Below are positions 1 to 7,826 of a DNA stretch of 64,000 nucleotides, one piece after another. Source of the DNA: Acidimicrobiia bacterium (GTDB taxonomy: Bacteria; Actinomycetota; Acidimicrobiia; Spongiisociales; UBA5794); assembly GCA_041393965.1 (NCBI GenBank), contig JAWKJB010000003.1, forward strand, positions 186,001-250,000, written 5' to 3'. Position 1 is the first letter of the stretch; each line of letters starts with the position of its first letter. Under the pieces are notes generated by a model. The model ran no database searches. It had not been told where the DNA came from and was given only the letters and a program-made list of their open reading frames with translations. The position numbers and the translations under genes are program-made.

Positions 1-233
1 CCTATGACACCGCCGAGACACTCCGACTCGGCGCGAAGCATGCACCCCCGGCACGCACGATGCTCGAGACGGACAGCCCGTATCTGACCCCCGAACCGCT
101 GCGTGGCATGCCGAACGAGCCCGCCCATGTCCACCTCACCGGGGCGGTGCTTGCCGAGGTGTGGGGGACCACGGTTGCCGAGGTGGCGCGTTCCACGACC
201 GCAGTGGCCACCGGGGTGTTCGGCCATGGGTGA
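1..233 (+). CDS. tatD: TatD family metal-dependent hydrolase (C-terminal part)
   Basis: Only the last 76 residues lie in the window; the reading frame is open from the first base. The segment carries the TatD C-terminal signature: LETDSPYLTPEPLRG, with the metal-binding Asp, followed by NEPAHV and the helix that ends in a Phe-Gly pair. TatD proteins are TIM-barrel, metal-dependent 3'-5' exonucleases or deoxyribonucleases. The stop codon overlaps the start of rsmA by 8 bases, so the two are co-transcribed. In Mycobacterium an rpf gene lies between tatD and rsmA; it is missing here. Family assignment is firm; substrate is not known. Confidence 0.9.
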   Translation, partial: YDTAETLRLGAKHAPPARTMLETDSPYLTPEPLRGMPNEPAHVHLTGAVLAEVWGTTVAEVARSTTAVATGVFGHG

Positions 234-1068
234 GATGTTCGACGACGGGATGCAGGTGCGAAGCGAGATCCGCAGGCTCCTCGTCGATCACGACCGTCGG
301 CCACGCAAGGCCTACGGGCAGAACTTCCTCGGGGATCCCGACACCGTTGCACGCATCGTGGCAGCGGCGGGAGTGGGTGCCACGACCGATGTCGTCGAGA
401 TCGGCGCAGGGACGGGTGCCCTGACCCTTGCGCTCGCGGCAGCGGCACGCCGCGTGGTGGCGTACGAGGTCGACCACGGCCTCGAGTCGATCCTCGACGA
501 GGTGCTTTCGGGTCTCGACAATGTCGATCTCCGCTTCGCAGACGCAAGCCGCGTGGATTTCAACCGATCGCTCGAAGGGTCCCCGTGGACGATGGTCGCC
601 AACCTTCCATACAACATCGGTACCGGCATCCTGCTCGACACCCTCCAAACCGTGCCAAAGATCACGCGGTGCGTGGTCATGGTCCAGCGCGAGGTTGCAG
701 ACCGCCTCGTCGCACCGCCGGGTTCGAAGACCTACGGCATTCCGTCCGTGATCGTGGCGCTGTACGGATCGGCCCGTAAGGCGTTCGCAGTCCCTCGGGA
801 TGTCTTCGAGCCCGAACCCCGCGTCGATTCGTCCGTTGTCGTCATCGATCATGTGGTCCCGCCCGACCACGCCGACCGAGCCGTCGAGATCGCGTCGGTC
901 GCGTTCGGCCAGCGCCGAAAGATGCTCCGCCGCAGCCTTACGAGCAGTCTCGACGAGTCGGTGATCGTCAGCGCAGGCATCGACCCCACCGCACGACCCG
1001 AGACCCTCGCACCGGGTGACTTCGTCGCCATGGCCGCGGCAGAGGCGGAGGCAGAGGCGGAGCGATGA
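226..1068 (+). CDS. rsmA: 16S rRNA dimethyladenosine transferase RsmA/KsgA
   Basis: Methylates two adjacent adenines (A1518 and A1519, E. coli numbering) in the 3' hairpin of 16S rRNA late in small-subunit assembly. About 280 residues, normal for the family. Visible motifs are GQNFLGDP near residue 31, the SAM-binding VEIGAGTGALTLAL near 57 and the catalytic NLPYN near 126. I chose ATG 226, which overlaps the tatD stop; ATG 235 and ATG 250 are also in frame. A longer upstream extension would be tatD read out of frame. The C-terminus ends in an alternating Ala-Glu run (AEAEAEAE), a low-complexity tail. Its stop overlaps the ispE start (ATGA), so the genes are translationally coupled. Confidence 0.95.
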   Translation: MGEMFDDGMQVRSEIRRLLVDHDRRPRKAYGQNFLGDPDTVARIVAAAGVGATTDVVEIGAGTGALTLALAAAARRVVAYEVDHGLESILDEVLSGLDNVDLRFADASRVDFNRSLEGSPWTMVANLPYNIGTGILLDTLQTVPKITRCVVMVQREVADRLVAPPGSKTYGIPSVIVALYGSARKAFAVPRDVFEPEPRVDSSVVVIDHVVPPDHADRAVEIASVAFGQRRKMLRRSLTSSLDESVIVSAGIDPTARPETLAPGDFVAMAAAEAEAEAER

Positions 1069-1913
1069 GAGCCCTCGCGCATGCCAAGGTGAATCTCGCG
1101 CTGATCGTCCGCCCCCGTGCCGCGGACGGGTATCACCCGCTGCGGGGCATCTACCAATCGATCGACCTGTGCGACATCGTCACGGTGGAACCCGCGAGGA
1201 GCGACCAGATCGAGGTCTCGAACGGCGAAGCCCCCGAAGACGAAACGAACCTCGCGTGGAGGGCTCTCGAGGCACTTCGGCGCGCGGGGCGTGATCCGAG
1301 GCCGTGCGTGTTGAGAATCGACAAGCGGATTCCGTCAGGGGCCGGGCTTGGAGGCGGAAGCGCCGACGCAGCAGCCACGATCGGGTTGCTCCGTGACCGC
1401 TATTCGGTCGACCGCGAGTTCGTCATCGAGCTCGCATCTGCGCTTGGAGAGGATGTGCCGTTTGCACTCACCGGGGGGTCGGCGATCGTTCGCGGGCGGG
1501 GTGACATGATCGACCCGATCGAGCCGCTTGCCGGCTTCGCCCTCGGTCTCGTCGTCCCGCCTTTCTCATTGGCGACTCCGGCGGTGTTCGCCGAGTGGGA
1601 CCGGCTCGGCGGGCCCGAGGACCACGCGATCCCGGATTCGGGCCTTCCTCCGGCACTCCGGGGTCGTGAACCGATCCGCAACGACCTGTACCCAGCGGCG
1701 CGATCCCTCGATCCCAGGATCGCGGAGTGGCGGGACGAGCTGGCGTCGCTGTGGCATGGACCGGTCGCGATGACCGGTTCGGGTTCGGCGTTGTTCGGAT
1801 TCTTCCCGTCCCTCGATGAAGCGGCCGCTGCGGTCGCGGAGGTACCGATCCCGGCGCGAGCCGCCGTGGCGAGTGATCTCGTGGAGCGCGGGTGGAGGCG
1901 AATCGATGACTGA
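1065..1913 (+). CDS. ispE: 4-diphosphocytidyl-2-C-methyl-D-erythritol kinase
   Basis: GHMP-family kinase that phosphorylates the 2-hydroxyl of CDP-methylerythritol in the non-mevalonate (MEP) isoprenoid pathway, which supplies menaquinone and undecaprenyl chains. 282 residues. The N-terminal AHAKVNLAL motif and the GHMP phosphate loop PSGAGLGGGSADAA (about residues 88-101) are both visible, as is the C-terminal MTGSGSALFG segment. The ATG overlaps the rsmA stop. The rsmA-ispE pairing is the usual actinobacterial arrangement. The MEP-pathway product links it functionally to the menaquinone genes at 28-34 kb. Confidence 0.95.
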   Translation: MRALAHAKVNLALIVRPRAADGYHPLRGIYQSIDLCDIVTVEPARSDQIEVSNGEAPEDETNLAWRALEALRRAGRDPRPCVLRIDKRIPSGAGLGGGSADAAATIGLLRDRYSVDREFVIELASALGEDVPFALTGGSAIVRGRGDMIDPIEPLAGFALGLVVPPFSLATPAVFAEWDRLGGPEDHAIPDSGLPPALRGREPIRNDLYPAARSLDPRIAEWRDELASLWHGPVAMTGSGSALFGFFPSLDEAAAAVAEVPIPARAAVASDLVERGWRRIDD

Positions 1914-1968
1914 CCCGTACGGCGCCCACCCTTGCCCCGCCCCTACACTTCGGCGTCGCATCACGCGA

Positions 1969-2040
1969 TGGGGGGTGGTGTAATTGGCAGCACAGATGGT
2001 TTTGGTCCATCGGGAACGGGTTCGAGTCCTGTCCCCCCAG
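1969..2040 (+). tRNA. tRNA-Gln (anticodon TTG)
   Basis: A complete cloverleaf can be folded by eye. The acceptor pairs TGGGGGG with CCCCCCA, the D arm is GTG/CAC, the anticodon stem is GATGG/CCATC around the loop TTTTGGT (anticodon TTG, reading CAA), and the T arm is ACGGG/CCTGT around TTCGAGT. The discriminator base is G and CCA is not encoded. A TACACT hexamer at 1944-1949 is a plausible -10 element. It sits between ispE and glmU. Confidence 0.95.
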
Positions 2041-2071
2041 CCGGTAATCGAGGAGTGAGAGTCGTGGACCC

Positions 2072-3451
2072 ATGAGCACGAGTGTCATCATCCTGGCCGC
2101 CGGGAAAGGAACCCGCATGCGGACCGGGTGGCCCAAGGCGCTCCACATGGCAGCCGGACGAACCCTGCTTGATTGGGCGATCGACATCGCAAGGGGAGCG
2201 GAACCGAGCGAGATCAGCGTGGTGGTGGGATACGAAGGGGCCGCTGTGGACGCTGCGTGTCCAGACCATGTCACGGTCGTGACCCAGGAACCACAGCTCG
2301 GCACCGGTCACGCCTTCCAGGTCGGGCTGGCCGGCCTCGCGACGCTCGACACCACCATCATCGTGGTTCCGGGCGACATGCCGCTCATCACGCCGGCATC
2401 GATTCAAGCGCTCATCGAGGAGCACACCGAGGCGGGCAATGCCGCGACGGTGATGACGGTCGAGATGGATGATCCGACCGGGTACGGCCGCGTCGTTCGG
2501 TCGGAGGGATCCGTTTCGGCCATTGTCGAAGAGCGCGACGCCACCGACGAGCAGCGGGCGATCCGCGAGGTGAACACCTCGGTCTATGTCTTCGATGGCC
2601 CCATCGCTTCTGGCGCGATCAGCGGCGTGACCGATGACAACGACCAGGCCGAGTATTACCTGACCGACATCGTCGGCATCCTTGTCGAAGCTGGCCACCG
2701 TGTTGGTGCCGTCACCGTGCCTGCCGAGGAGGGGATCGGTGTCAATTCCCAGGCACAGCTCGCCAAGGTGTCGCACATCCTCAGGCAGCGCATCAACGCA
2801 CGACTTCTCGACGCGGGGGTGACGATGATGGATCCGGAACGGGTGTACATCGATGCCGGGGCCGATGTTGCATCCGGGGCGCAAATCCTTCCGGACACCT
2901 ACCTCCTCGGCGCCACCTCGGTGGGGCCCGGTGCGGTGGTTGGACCGTCGGTCGAGGCAGTCGATTCGATGATCGGTGCCGGGGCACGCGTGCGGTATGC
3001 GGTGCTCGATACCGCGGTCGTCGGGGCCGACGCGAGCGTCGGCCCATACGCTTACCTCCGGCCGGGGGCAGTCCTCAAGGAAGGGGCCAAGGCCGGGACC
3101 CATGTGGAGATCAAAGCGTCGGTGATCGGCAAGGGCTCGAAGGTGCCGCACCTGTCCTATATCGGCGATGCCGACATCGGCGAGGATTCCAACATCGGCG
3201 CAGCAACGGTGACCGTCAACTATGACGGGTTCGAGAAGCACCGCACGATGATCGGGGACCGAGTCCGGATCGGGTCCGACACGATGCTCGTTGCACCGGT
3301 CACGGTTGGTGACGACGCCACCACGGGGGCCGGGTCGGTCATCACCCGAAATGTGCCGCCGGGCGCGCTCGGCATCGAACGGAATGACCAGCGCAACATC
3401 GAGGGCTACGCTGAGAAGCGCCGGAAACGAGCTGAGAAGGAAGCAAGGTAG
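2072..3451 (+). CDS. glmU: Bifunctional GlmU (glucosamine-1-phosphate acetyltransferase / GlcNAc-1-P uridyltransferase)
   Basis: Makes UDP-N-acetylglucosamine for peptidoglycan by acetylating GlcN-1-P and then coupling it to UTP. 459 residues, the normal length. The N-terminal uridyltransferase domain opens with the nucleotide-binding LAAGKGTRM (about residues 8-16) and has the PGDMPL metal site near 110. From about residue 250 the sequence becomes a left-handed beta-helix of hexapeptide repeats. The acetyltransferase part carries RPGAVLKEGAKAGTHVEIK and NYDGFEKHRT, with the catalytic His. The stop TAG is followed at once by the prs ATG, so glmU and prs form one unit. Confidence 0.96.
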   Translation: MSTSVIILAAGKGTRMRTGWPKALHMAAGRTLLDWAIDIARGAEPSEISVVVGYEGAAVDAACPDHVTVVTQEPQLGTGHAFQVGLAGLATLDTTIIVVPGDMPLITPASIQALIEEHTEAGNAATVMTVEMDDPTGYGRVVRSEGSVSAIVEERDATDEQRAIREVNTSVYVFDGPIASGAISGVTDDNDQAEYYLTDIVGILVEAGHRVGAVTVPAEEGIGVNSQAQLAKVSHILRQRINARLLDAGVTMMDPERVYIDAGADVASGAQILPDTYLLGATSVGPGAVVGPSVEAVDSMIGAGARVRYAVLDTAVVGADASVGPYAYLRPGAVLKEGAKAGTHVEIKASVIGKGSKVPHLSYIGDADIGEDSNIGAATVTVNYDGFEKHRTMIGDRVRIGSDTMLVAPVTVGDDATTGAGSVITRNVPPGALGIERNDQRNIEGYAEKRRKRAEKEAR

Positions 3452-4423
3452 ATGCAGCGTCCCGGACTCAAGCGAATGCTGGTGTTCTCAGGGTCGGCAA
3501 ATGTGGAACTTGCTGAGGAAGTGGCAAAGCTCCTCGATGTCGAACTCGGCGGAGTCGAGCGTTCGCGCTTCGCCGATGGCGAGATCTACATCCGATTCAC
3601 CGAGTCAGTTCGCGGCGCGGACTGCTTCGTGATTCAGAGCCACTCCAAGCCGATCAACGAACACATCATGGAACAGCTGATCATGATCGATGCGCTCAAG
3701 CGTGCCTCTGCGAAACGGATCACTGCCGTGGTCCCCTTCTATGGCTATGCCCGTCAGGACAAGAAGGGGCGTCCCCGGGAGCCGATCACGGCGCGCATGA
3801 TGGGCGACCTGTTCATCGCGGCGGGGGCGGACCGGCTCGCAGCGGTTGACCTCCACACGGGGCAGGTCCAAGGGTTCATCGATGCTCCGTTCGACTCCCT
3901 CACCGCGCTGCCGCTCTTCACCGATTACCTCAAGAACCGGGAAGACGGACCGCTGACCGTCGTATCGCCTGACTCGGGCGGCGTCAAGCGGGCAACTCGT
4001 TTCGCCCATCACCTCAACGCCGAGGTGGCGTTCATCTACAAACGCCGCCGCACCGACGCACGAAACCAGGTGACGGCCAGCCATGTGGTCGGCGATGTCA
4101 AGGACCGCCATTGCATCATCGTGGACGACATCATCGACACGGCGGGAACCGTCGTCGCAGGTGCAGAGCTCCTCATGGCCCGAGGCGCCGCATCAGTCAA
4201 AGTGCTTGCGACCCACGGCGTGCTCTCCGGCCCCGCCATCGACCGGCTCAAAGACGCTCCGTTCTCGGAGATCGTCATCACGAACACGCTCCCGGTATTG
4301 CCACAAGCCATGTCCCTGCCGAATCTGACCGTGTTGTCGATTGCTCCGATCGTTGCCGGAACCATCGAGGCGATCTTCAACGACAGTTCGGTCAGCGAGA
4401 TCTTCAAGGGCGAGAACACCTGA
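3452..4423 (+). CDS. prs: Ribose-phosphate pyrophosphokinase (PRPP synthetase)
   Basis: Transfers pyrophosphate from ATP to ribose-5-phosphate, giving PRPP for purines, pyrimidines, His, Trp and NAD (PncB, at the other end of this window, uses it). 323 residues. Visible are the ATP loop YGYARQDKK (about 104-112), the DLHTGQVQGF segment and the PRPP-binding loop CIIVDDIIDTAGT (about 220-232). The start codon directly abuts the glmU stop. Confidence 0.97.
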   Translation: MQRPGLKRMLVFSGSANVELAEEVAKLLDVELGGVERSRFADGEIYIRFTESVRGADCFVIQSHSKPINEHIMEQLIMIDALKRASAKRITAVVPFYGYARQDKKGRPREPITARMMGDLFIAAGADRLAAVDLHTGQVQGFIDAPFDSLTALPLFTDYLKNREDGPLTVVSPDSGGVKRATRFAHHLNAEVAFIYKRRRTDARNQVTASHVVGDVKDRHCIIVDDIIDTAGTVVAGAELLMARGAASVKVLATHGVLSGPAIDRLKDAPFSEIVITNTLPVLPQAMSLPNLTVLSIAPIVAGTIEAIFNDSSVSEIFKGENT

Positions 4424-4442
4424 GCCCATCAACCGTGCGCTG

Positions 4443-6113
4443 ATGAGCATCGACGCTGCAGGGATCACCGACATCGTTGAGGAAGGTTTCCGCGCCTACC
4501 AGCGTCGCGAACGGGCACTGACGGCACGGGCGTTCGTTCGGTTCGAGGCACGAGACTGGGCATCGGGCCGGAAGGACGCGCTCGAACGCATCGATGCGTA
4601 TGGGATCAGCCTCGACCAGACCATCGAACGCCTCAAGGCCGAGGGGTTCACGACCGCGCAACGCAGCGAATGGTCCAAGGCGCGGGATGCGTTCGCCGAG
4701 ATCTATCGTGATGACCCGTTCGTCGACATCGCAGAGACCTACTTCAACTCGCTCGCGCGGAAGATCTTCACGACCGCAGGCATCGATCCGATGCTCGAGT
4801 TCCTCTCGGATCCCGATGACCCCCGCCGTGAGGCGATGCCCGTCACCCGCATCTATGACGCGACCACGGGTTCGACCCGTTGGATCCATGAGGTTGCACG
4901 GGACTGCCGGTTCCATGTGTCGTGGGCGGACATGAACCGCGATGTCGTAGCTGCGATCGAGCGATTCCCGTTCCAACCGGTTGAGGTCGAGATCGTGAAC
5001 CGGCTCTTCTTTCGCGGTCGGGCTGCCTACCTCGTCGGTTCCTTCACCGACGGTGAGGACACCGTTCCTTTCGCGTTCGCCATCCGGCACGCCGCCCGAG
5101 GGATTCGCATCGCAGCCGTCATGATCGGGGAAGCCGATGTGTCGATCCTGTTCTCCTACACGAGAGCGGCCTTCCAGGTTGCGTCCGACGCCCCCCGCGA
5201 TCTCGTCGATTTCCTGTCGGAGCTGCTCCCGCACCGCGCAGACGCCGAGCTGTGGGCCGCCATCGGATACCGCAAACAGGCCAAGACCGAGCGGTATCGC
5301 GACATCATGCGGTATCTCGATACATCAGACGATGTGTTCGAGCCTGCTCCCGGCGTGCCCGGACTCGTGATGGTCGTGTTCACGCTTGCGGGGTATGGGG
5401 TCGTCTTCAAGGTGGTGAGGGACCACTTTCCGCCCCAGAAGTCCGTTACCCCGAGCCAGGTCGCGCAGCGGTATCAACTCGTGGCACGACACGACCGAGC
5501 CGGCCGCCTCGTCGAAGCACAACGCTTCCACGACCTTCGCCTTCCGGCGGACCGGTTCCGATCCGATGTTCTCGATGAGCTCGTGAGCGAGGCGTCCCGG
5601 AATGTGACCGTGACGGGGGATCAGGTGAACTTCGCGACGATCTATGTCGAGCGGAGGGTGACGCCGCTCGACATCCACATCCGTGTGTCGGACCCTGCTG
5701 AGGCCGAGCGCGCGATCATCGACTACGGCGCTGCTATCAAGAACCTCGCCGCATCGAACATTTTCCCTGGTGACATGTTGTTGAAGAACTTCGGTGTGAC
5801 CAGTCGCGGTCGGGTGGTGTTCTACGACTACGACGAGCTCACCGAGCTCACCGAGTGCCGTTTCAGACGGTTCCCCTCCTCTGGTGATGGTTTCGACGAC
5901 CTCGCCCCGACACCTTCGTTCGGGATCGGACCAAACGATGTGTTCCCCGAGGAGCTTCCCCGGTTTCTTGGGCTCAACGACGAGCTACGGAGGGCATTCT
6001 ACGACCGACACGCCGACCTGTTCGAACCCGAGTTCTGGCTCGATGTGCAGCGCAGGATCGAGTCAGGGGAGACGATCGAGATCCTTCCATACCGGCGGTC
6101 CCGCACCTTGTGA
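4443..6113 (+). CDS. aceK: Isocitrate dehydrogenase kinase/phosphatase AceK
   Basis: About 556 residues against 578 in E. coli. AceK phosphorylates and dephosphorylates isocitrate dehydrogenase, so steering isocitrate between the TCA cycle and the glyoxylate shunt. The C-terminal half has the diagnostic run NIFPGDMLLKNFGV then RGRVVFYDYDE (about residues 438-462), and the N-terminal regulatory half resembles the family throughout (for example DIAETYFNSLARKIF). I chose ATG 4443, after the prs stop; the open frame upstream reads through prs out of frame. No aceA, aceB or icd lies in the window. AceK is best known from proteobacteria, so its place inside the actinobacterial prs-rplY order is unexpected. 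Confidence 0.9.
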   Translation: MSIDAAGITDIVEEGFRAYQRRERALTARAFVRFEARDWASGRKDALERIDAYGISLDQTIERLKAEGFTTAQRSEWSKARDAFAEIYRDDPFVDIAETYFNSLARKIFTTAGIDPMLEFLSDPDDPRREAMPVTRIYDATTGSTRWIHEVARDCRFHVSWADMNRDVVAAIERFPFQPVEVEIVNRLFFRGRAAYLVGSFTDGEDTVPFAFAIRHAARGIRIAAVMIGEADVSILFSYTRAAFQVASDAPRDLVDFLSELLPHRADAELWAAIGYRKQAKTERYRDIMRYLDTSDDVFEPAPGVPGLVMVVFTLAGYGVVFKVVRDHFPPQKSVTPSQVAQRYQLVARHDRAGRLVEAQRFHDLRLPADRFRSDVLDELVSEASRNVTVTGDQVNFATIYVERRVTPLDIHIRVSDPAEAERAIIDYGAAIKNLAASNIFPGDMLLKNFGVTSRGRVVFYDYDELTELTECRFRRFPSSGDGFDDLAPTPSFGIGPNDVFPEELPRFLGLNDELRRAFYDRHADLFEPEFWLDVQRRIESGETIEILPYRRSRTL

Positions 6114-6127
6114 GGCGGCAACCCCGG

Positions 6128-6442
6128 TCATTCGGTGACCTCGTCGATCCACGCGAGGTATCCCTCGCTCGCCTGCTCGATCGGAAGCATCAGGATCGGT
6201 GGAACCTCATACGAGTGCATCGATGCGATCGCAGCCTGCACTCGGTCGTAGAGACCTGTGCGGGTCTTGCAGATCAGGAGGAACTCGTCATCGTCGACGA
6301 CCTCGCCCTTCCATGTGTACACGCTGGCGACCGTCACGATCTGGACCCCGGCGGCGAGGCCGTCCGACACGAGGCGACGCGCGATGGCATCCGCCTCCTT
6401 GCGGTCCCCACAGGTCGCGAGCACCAGCGCATGATCCGACAT
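6128..6442 (-). CDS. cutA: CutA divalent-cation tolerance protein
   Basis: 104 residues from ATG at 6442. CutA1 proteins are small trimeric ferredoxin-fold proteins linked to copper tolerance, though their exact role is unsettled. The family hallmarks are present: VASVYTWKGEV in the middle and SYEVPPILMLPI, followed by YLAWIDEVT at the end. It converges on aceK with a 14-base gap and is divergent from rplY. An upstream in-frame extension is possible but reads through the rplY promoter and has no homology I can recognise. Confidence 0.9.
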   Translation of the reverse strand: MSDHALVLATCGDRKEADAIARRLVSDGLAAGVQIVTVASVYTWKGEVVDDDEFLLICKTRTGLYDRVQAAIASMHSYEVPPILMLPIEQASEGYLAWIDEVTE

Positions 6443-6505
6443 GGGACCATGATGGCACGACAGACGACTCGTAGAGGCGTCCGGACGCTTCAACCGGCAC
6501 GCCAC

Positions 6506-6543
6506 TAAACTCGCTGTCTGCATCCTCAGCCGAATCCGAGGAG
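6506..6543 (+). promoter_or_regulatory. rplY promoter -10 and Shine-Dalgarno
   Basis: A TAAACT hexamer at 6506-6511 is a good -10 element. GAGGAG at 6538-6543 lies seven bases before the rplY ATG. Unlike many genes here, rplY therefore has a leader with a ribosome-binding site. Confidence 0.5.
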
Positions 6544-6550
6544 ATCACTC

Positions 6551-7228
6551 ATGCAGCAGGAGACCCTGCGCGCGACCAAGCGCACGACATCGGGAAGCCG
6601 TGCTTCACGCCGGCTTCGGGACCGGGGTCGTGTGCCGGCAGTGGTCTACGGGTCCGGCCTCGATACGACGGAAGCCGTTCATGTCGACCGTCGTGAGTTG
6701 TACGGTGTGCTCCACACCGATGCCGGCCTCAACGCCATCATCGAGGTCGACATCGAAGGCGCTCAAGTCCTGACGGTCGCCCGTGAGATCCAACGCGACC
6801 CGATCAGAGGGACGATCTCGCACCTCGACTTGATTCAGGTCTCGCTCGATGTCGAGATCGAGGCCGAAGTCCACATCGAATACACGGGTACTCCCGTCGG
6901 TGTGGTCGACGATGGCGGCATTGCCGAGACGCTTGCCGCCTCCATCACGATCAGTGCCCTTCCGAACGCAATCCCGGCCTCGATCGAGGTGGATGTGACG
7001 CATCTCGGACTTCACGACACGCTGACCGTCGCCGATCTCCCCGAGGTGGAGGGTGTGACCTATCTCGCAGACGAGGGACACCCGCTGCTCACCGTTGTCA
7101 CGCCCGCCGCGGAAATCGTCGAAGAGCCGGAAGTCGACGAGCTCGAAGGCGAAGAGGCGATCGAGGGCGAAGAAGGCGACGAGGCCGCTGCCGACGCCGT
7201 CGAGGAAGCCGAAGACGAAGAGGGTTGA
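6551..7228 (+). CDS. rplY: 50S ribosomal protein L25/general stress protein Ctc
   Basis: 225 residues, the long (Ctc/TL5) form that binds 5S rRNA. The N-terminal L25 domain (about 5-92) includes RGRVPAVVYG and the HLDLIQV strand. The C-terminal TL5 domain (about 95-185) has GTPVGVVDDGG. The last 35 residues are an acidic tail rich in Glu. ATG 6551 has a clear ribosome-binding site. Its stop overlaps the TTG start of pth, the usual rplY-pth coupling. Confidence 0.95.
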   Translation: MQQETLRATKRTTSGSRASRRLRDRGRVPAVVYGSGLDTTEAVHVDRRELYGVLHTDAGLNAIIEVDIEGAQVLTVAREIQRDPIRGTISHLDLIQVSLDVEIEAEVHIEYTGTPVGVVDDGGIAETLAASITISALPNAIPASIEVDVTHLGLHDTLTVADLPEVEGVTYLADEGHPLLTVVTPAAEIVEEPEVDELEGEEAIEGEEGDEAAADAVEEAEDEEG

Positions 7229-7818
7229 CCACAGAGTCGTCCGCACGCCTCATCGTTGGGCTCCGCAACCCCGGATCCGGTTACGACAGGACGCGCCACA
7301 ACATCGGCTCCGTGGCGGTCGCAAGGTTCCTCGATGAACACGGTCTGGATCTCAAGCGTGCCCGTCAAGGTATCCGCGCGGACATCGCCGAGACGAACCT
7401 CAGCGGGAATCGAATCGTCGTGACGGTCCCGCGGACCTTTATGAACGAATCGGGGCAGGCGGTCGCTCCGCTCGTGAAGTACTTCGGTATCGCGGCGGCG
7501 CGGATGCTGGTGGTCCACGACGACATCGATGTTCCGTTCGGCAAGCTCAAAGTCACCGATGGTGGGGGCCACGGCGGGCACAACGGCGTGCGGTCGATCA
7601 TCGGGTCCCTCGGATTCGACGACTTCTGGCGCCTGAAGATCGGTGTCGGGAGACCTCCGAGCGGTGTGGATCCTGCCGATTTCGTCCTCGACCGTTTCCG
7701 TCCCGACGAGAGGGAATCGATCACGGTGACCGCGTACCGCGGCGCCGAGGTGATCGAGTCGTTCGTTGTCGACGGGGGGGAACGGGCACGGCAGCATGCG
7801 GGCGAACTCAACATCTGA
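7225..7818 (+). CDS. pth: Peptidyl-tRNA hydrolase
   Basis: Releases tRNA from peptidyl-tRNAs dropped by stalled ribosomes. 197 residues. The N-terminal GLRNPGSGYDRTRHNIG contains the catalytic His and the substrate-binding Asn, MNESGQAV holds the second conserved Asn, and HDDIDVPFGKLK and GGHGGHNG follow. The start is TTG at 7225, overlapping the rplY stop (TTGA), which suggests termination-reinitiation. It ends 8 bases before glpK, with the ribosome-binding site of glpK in the gap. Confidence 0.95.
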   Translation: MTTESSARLIVGLRNPGSGYDRTRHNIGSVAVARFLDEHGLDLKRARQGIRADIAETNLSGNRIVVTVPRTFMNESGQAVAPLVKYFGIAAARMLVVHDDIDVPFGKLKVTDGGGHGGHNGVRSIIGSLGFDDFWRLKIGVGRPPSGVDPADFVLDRFRPDERESITVTAYRGAEVIESFVVDGGERARQHAGELNI

Positions 7819-7826
7819 GGAGAACG

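Noticed and set aside
1030..1066. GCAGAGGCGGAG repeat
   Set aside because: Encodes the Ala-Glu tail of RsmA in frame; no sign of a mobile or regulatory repeat.
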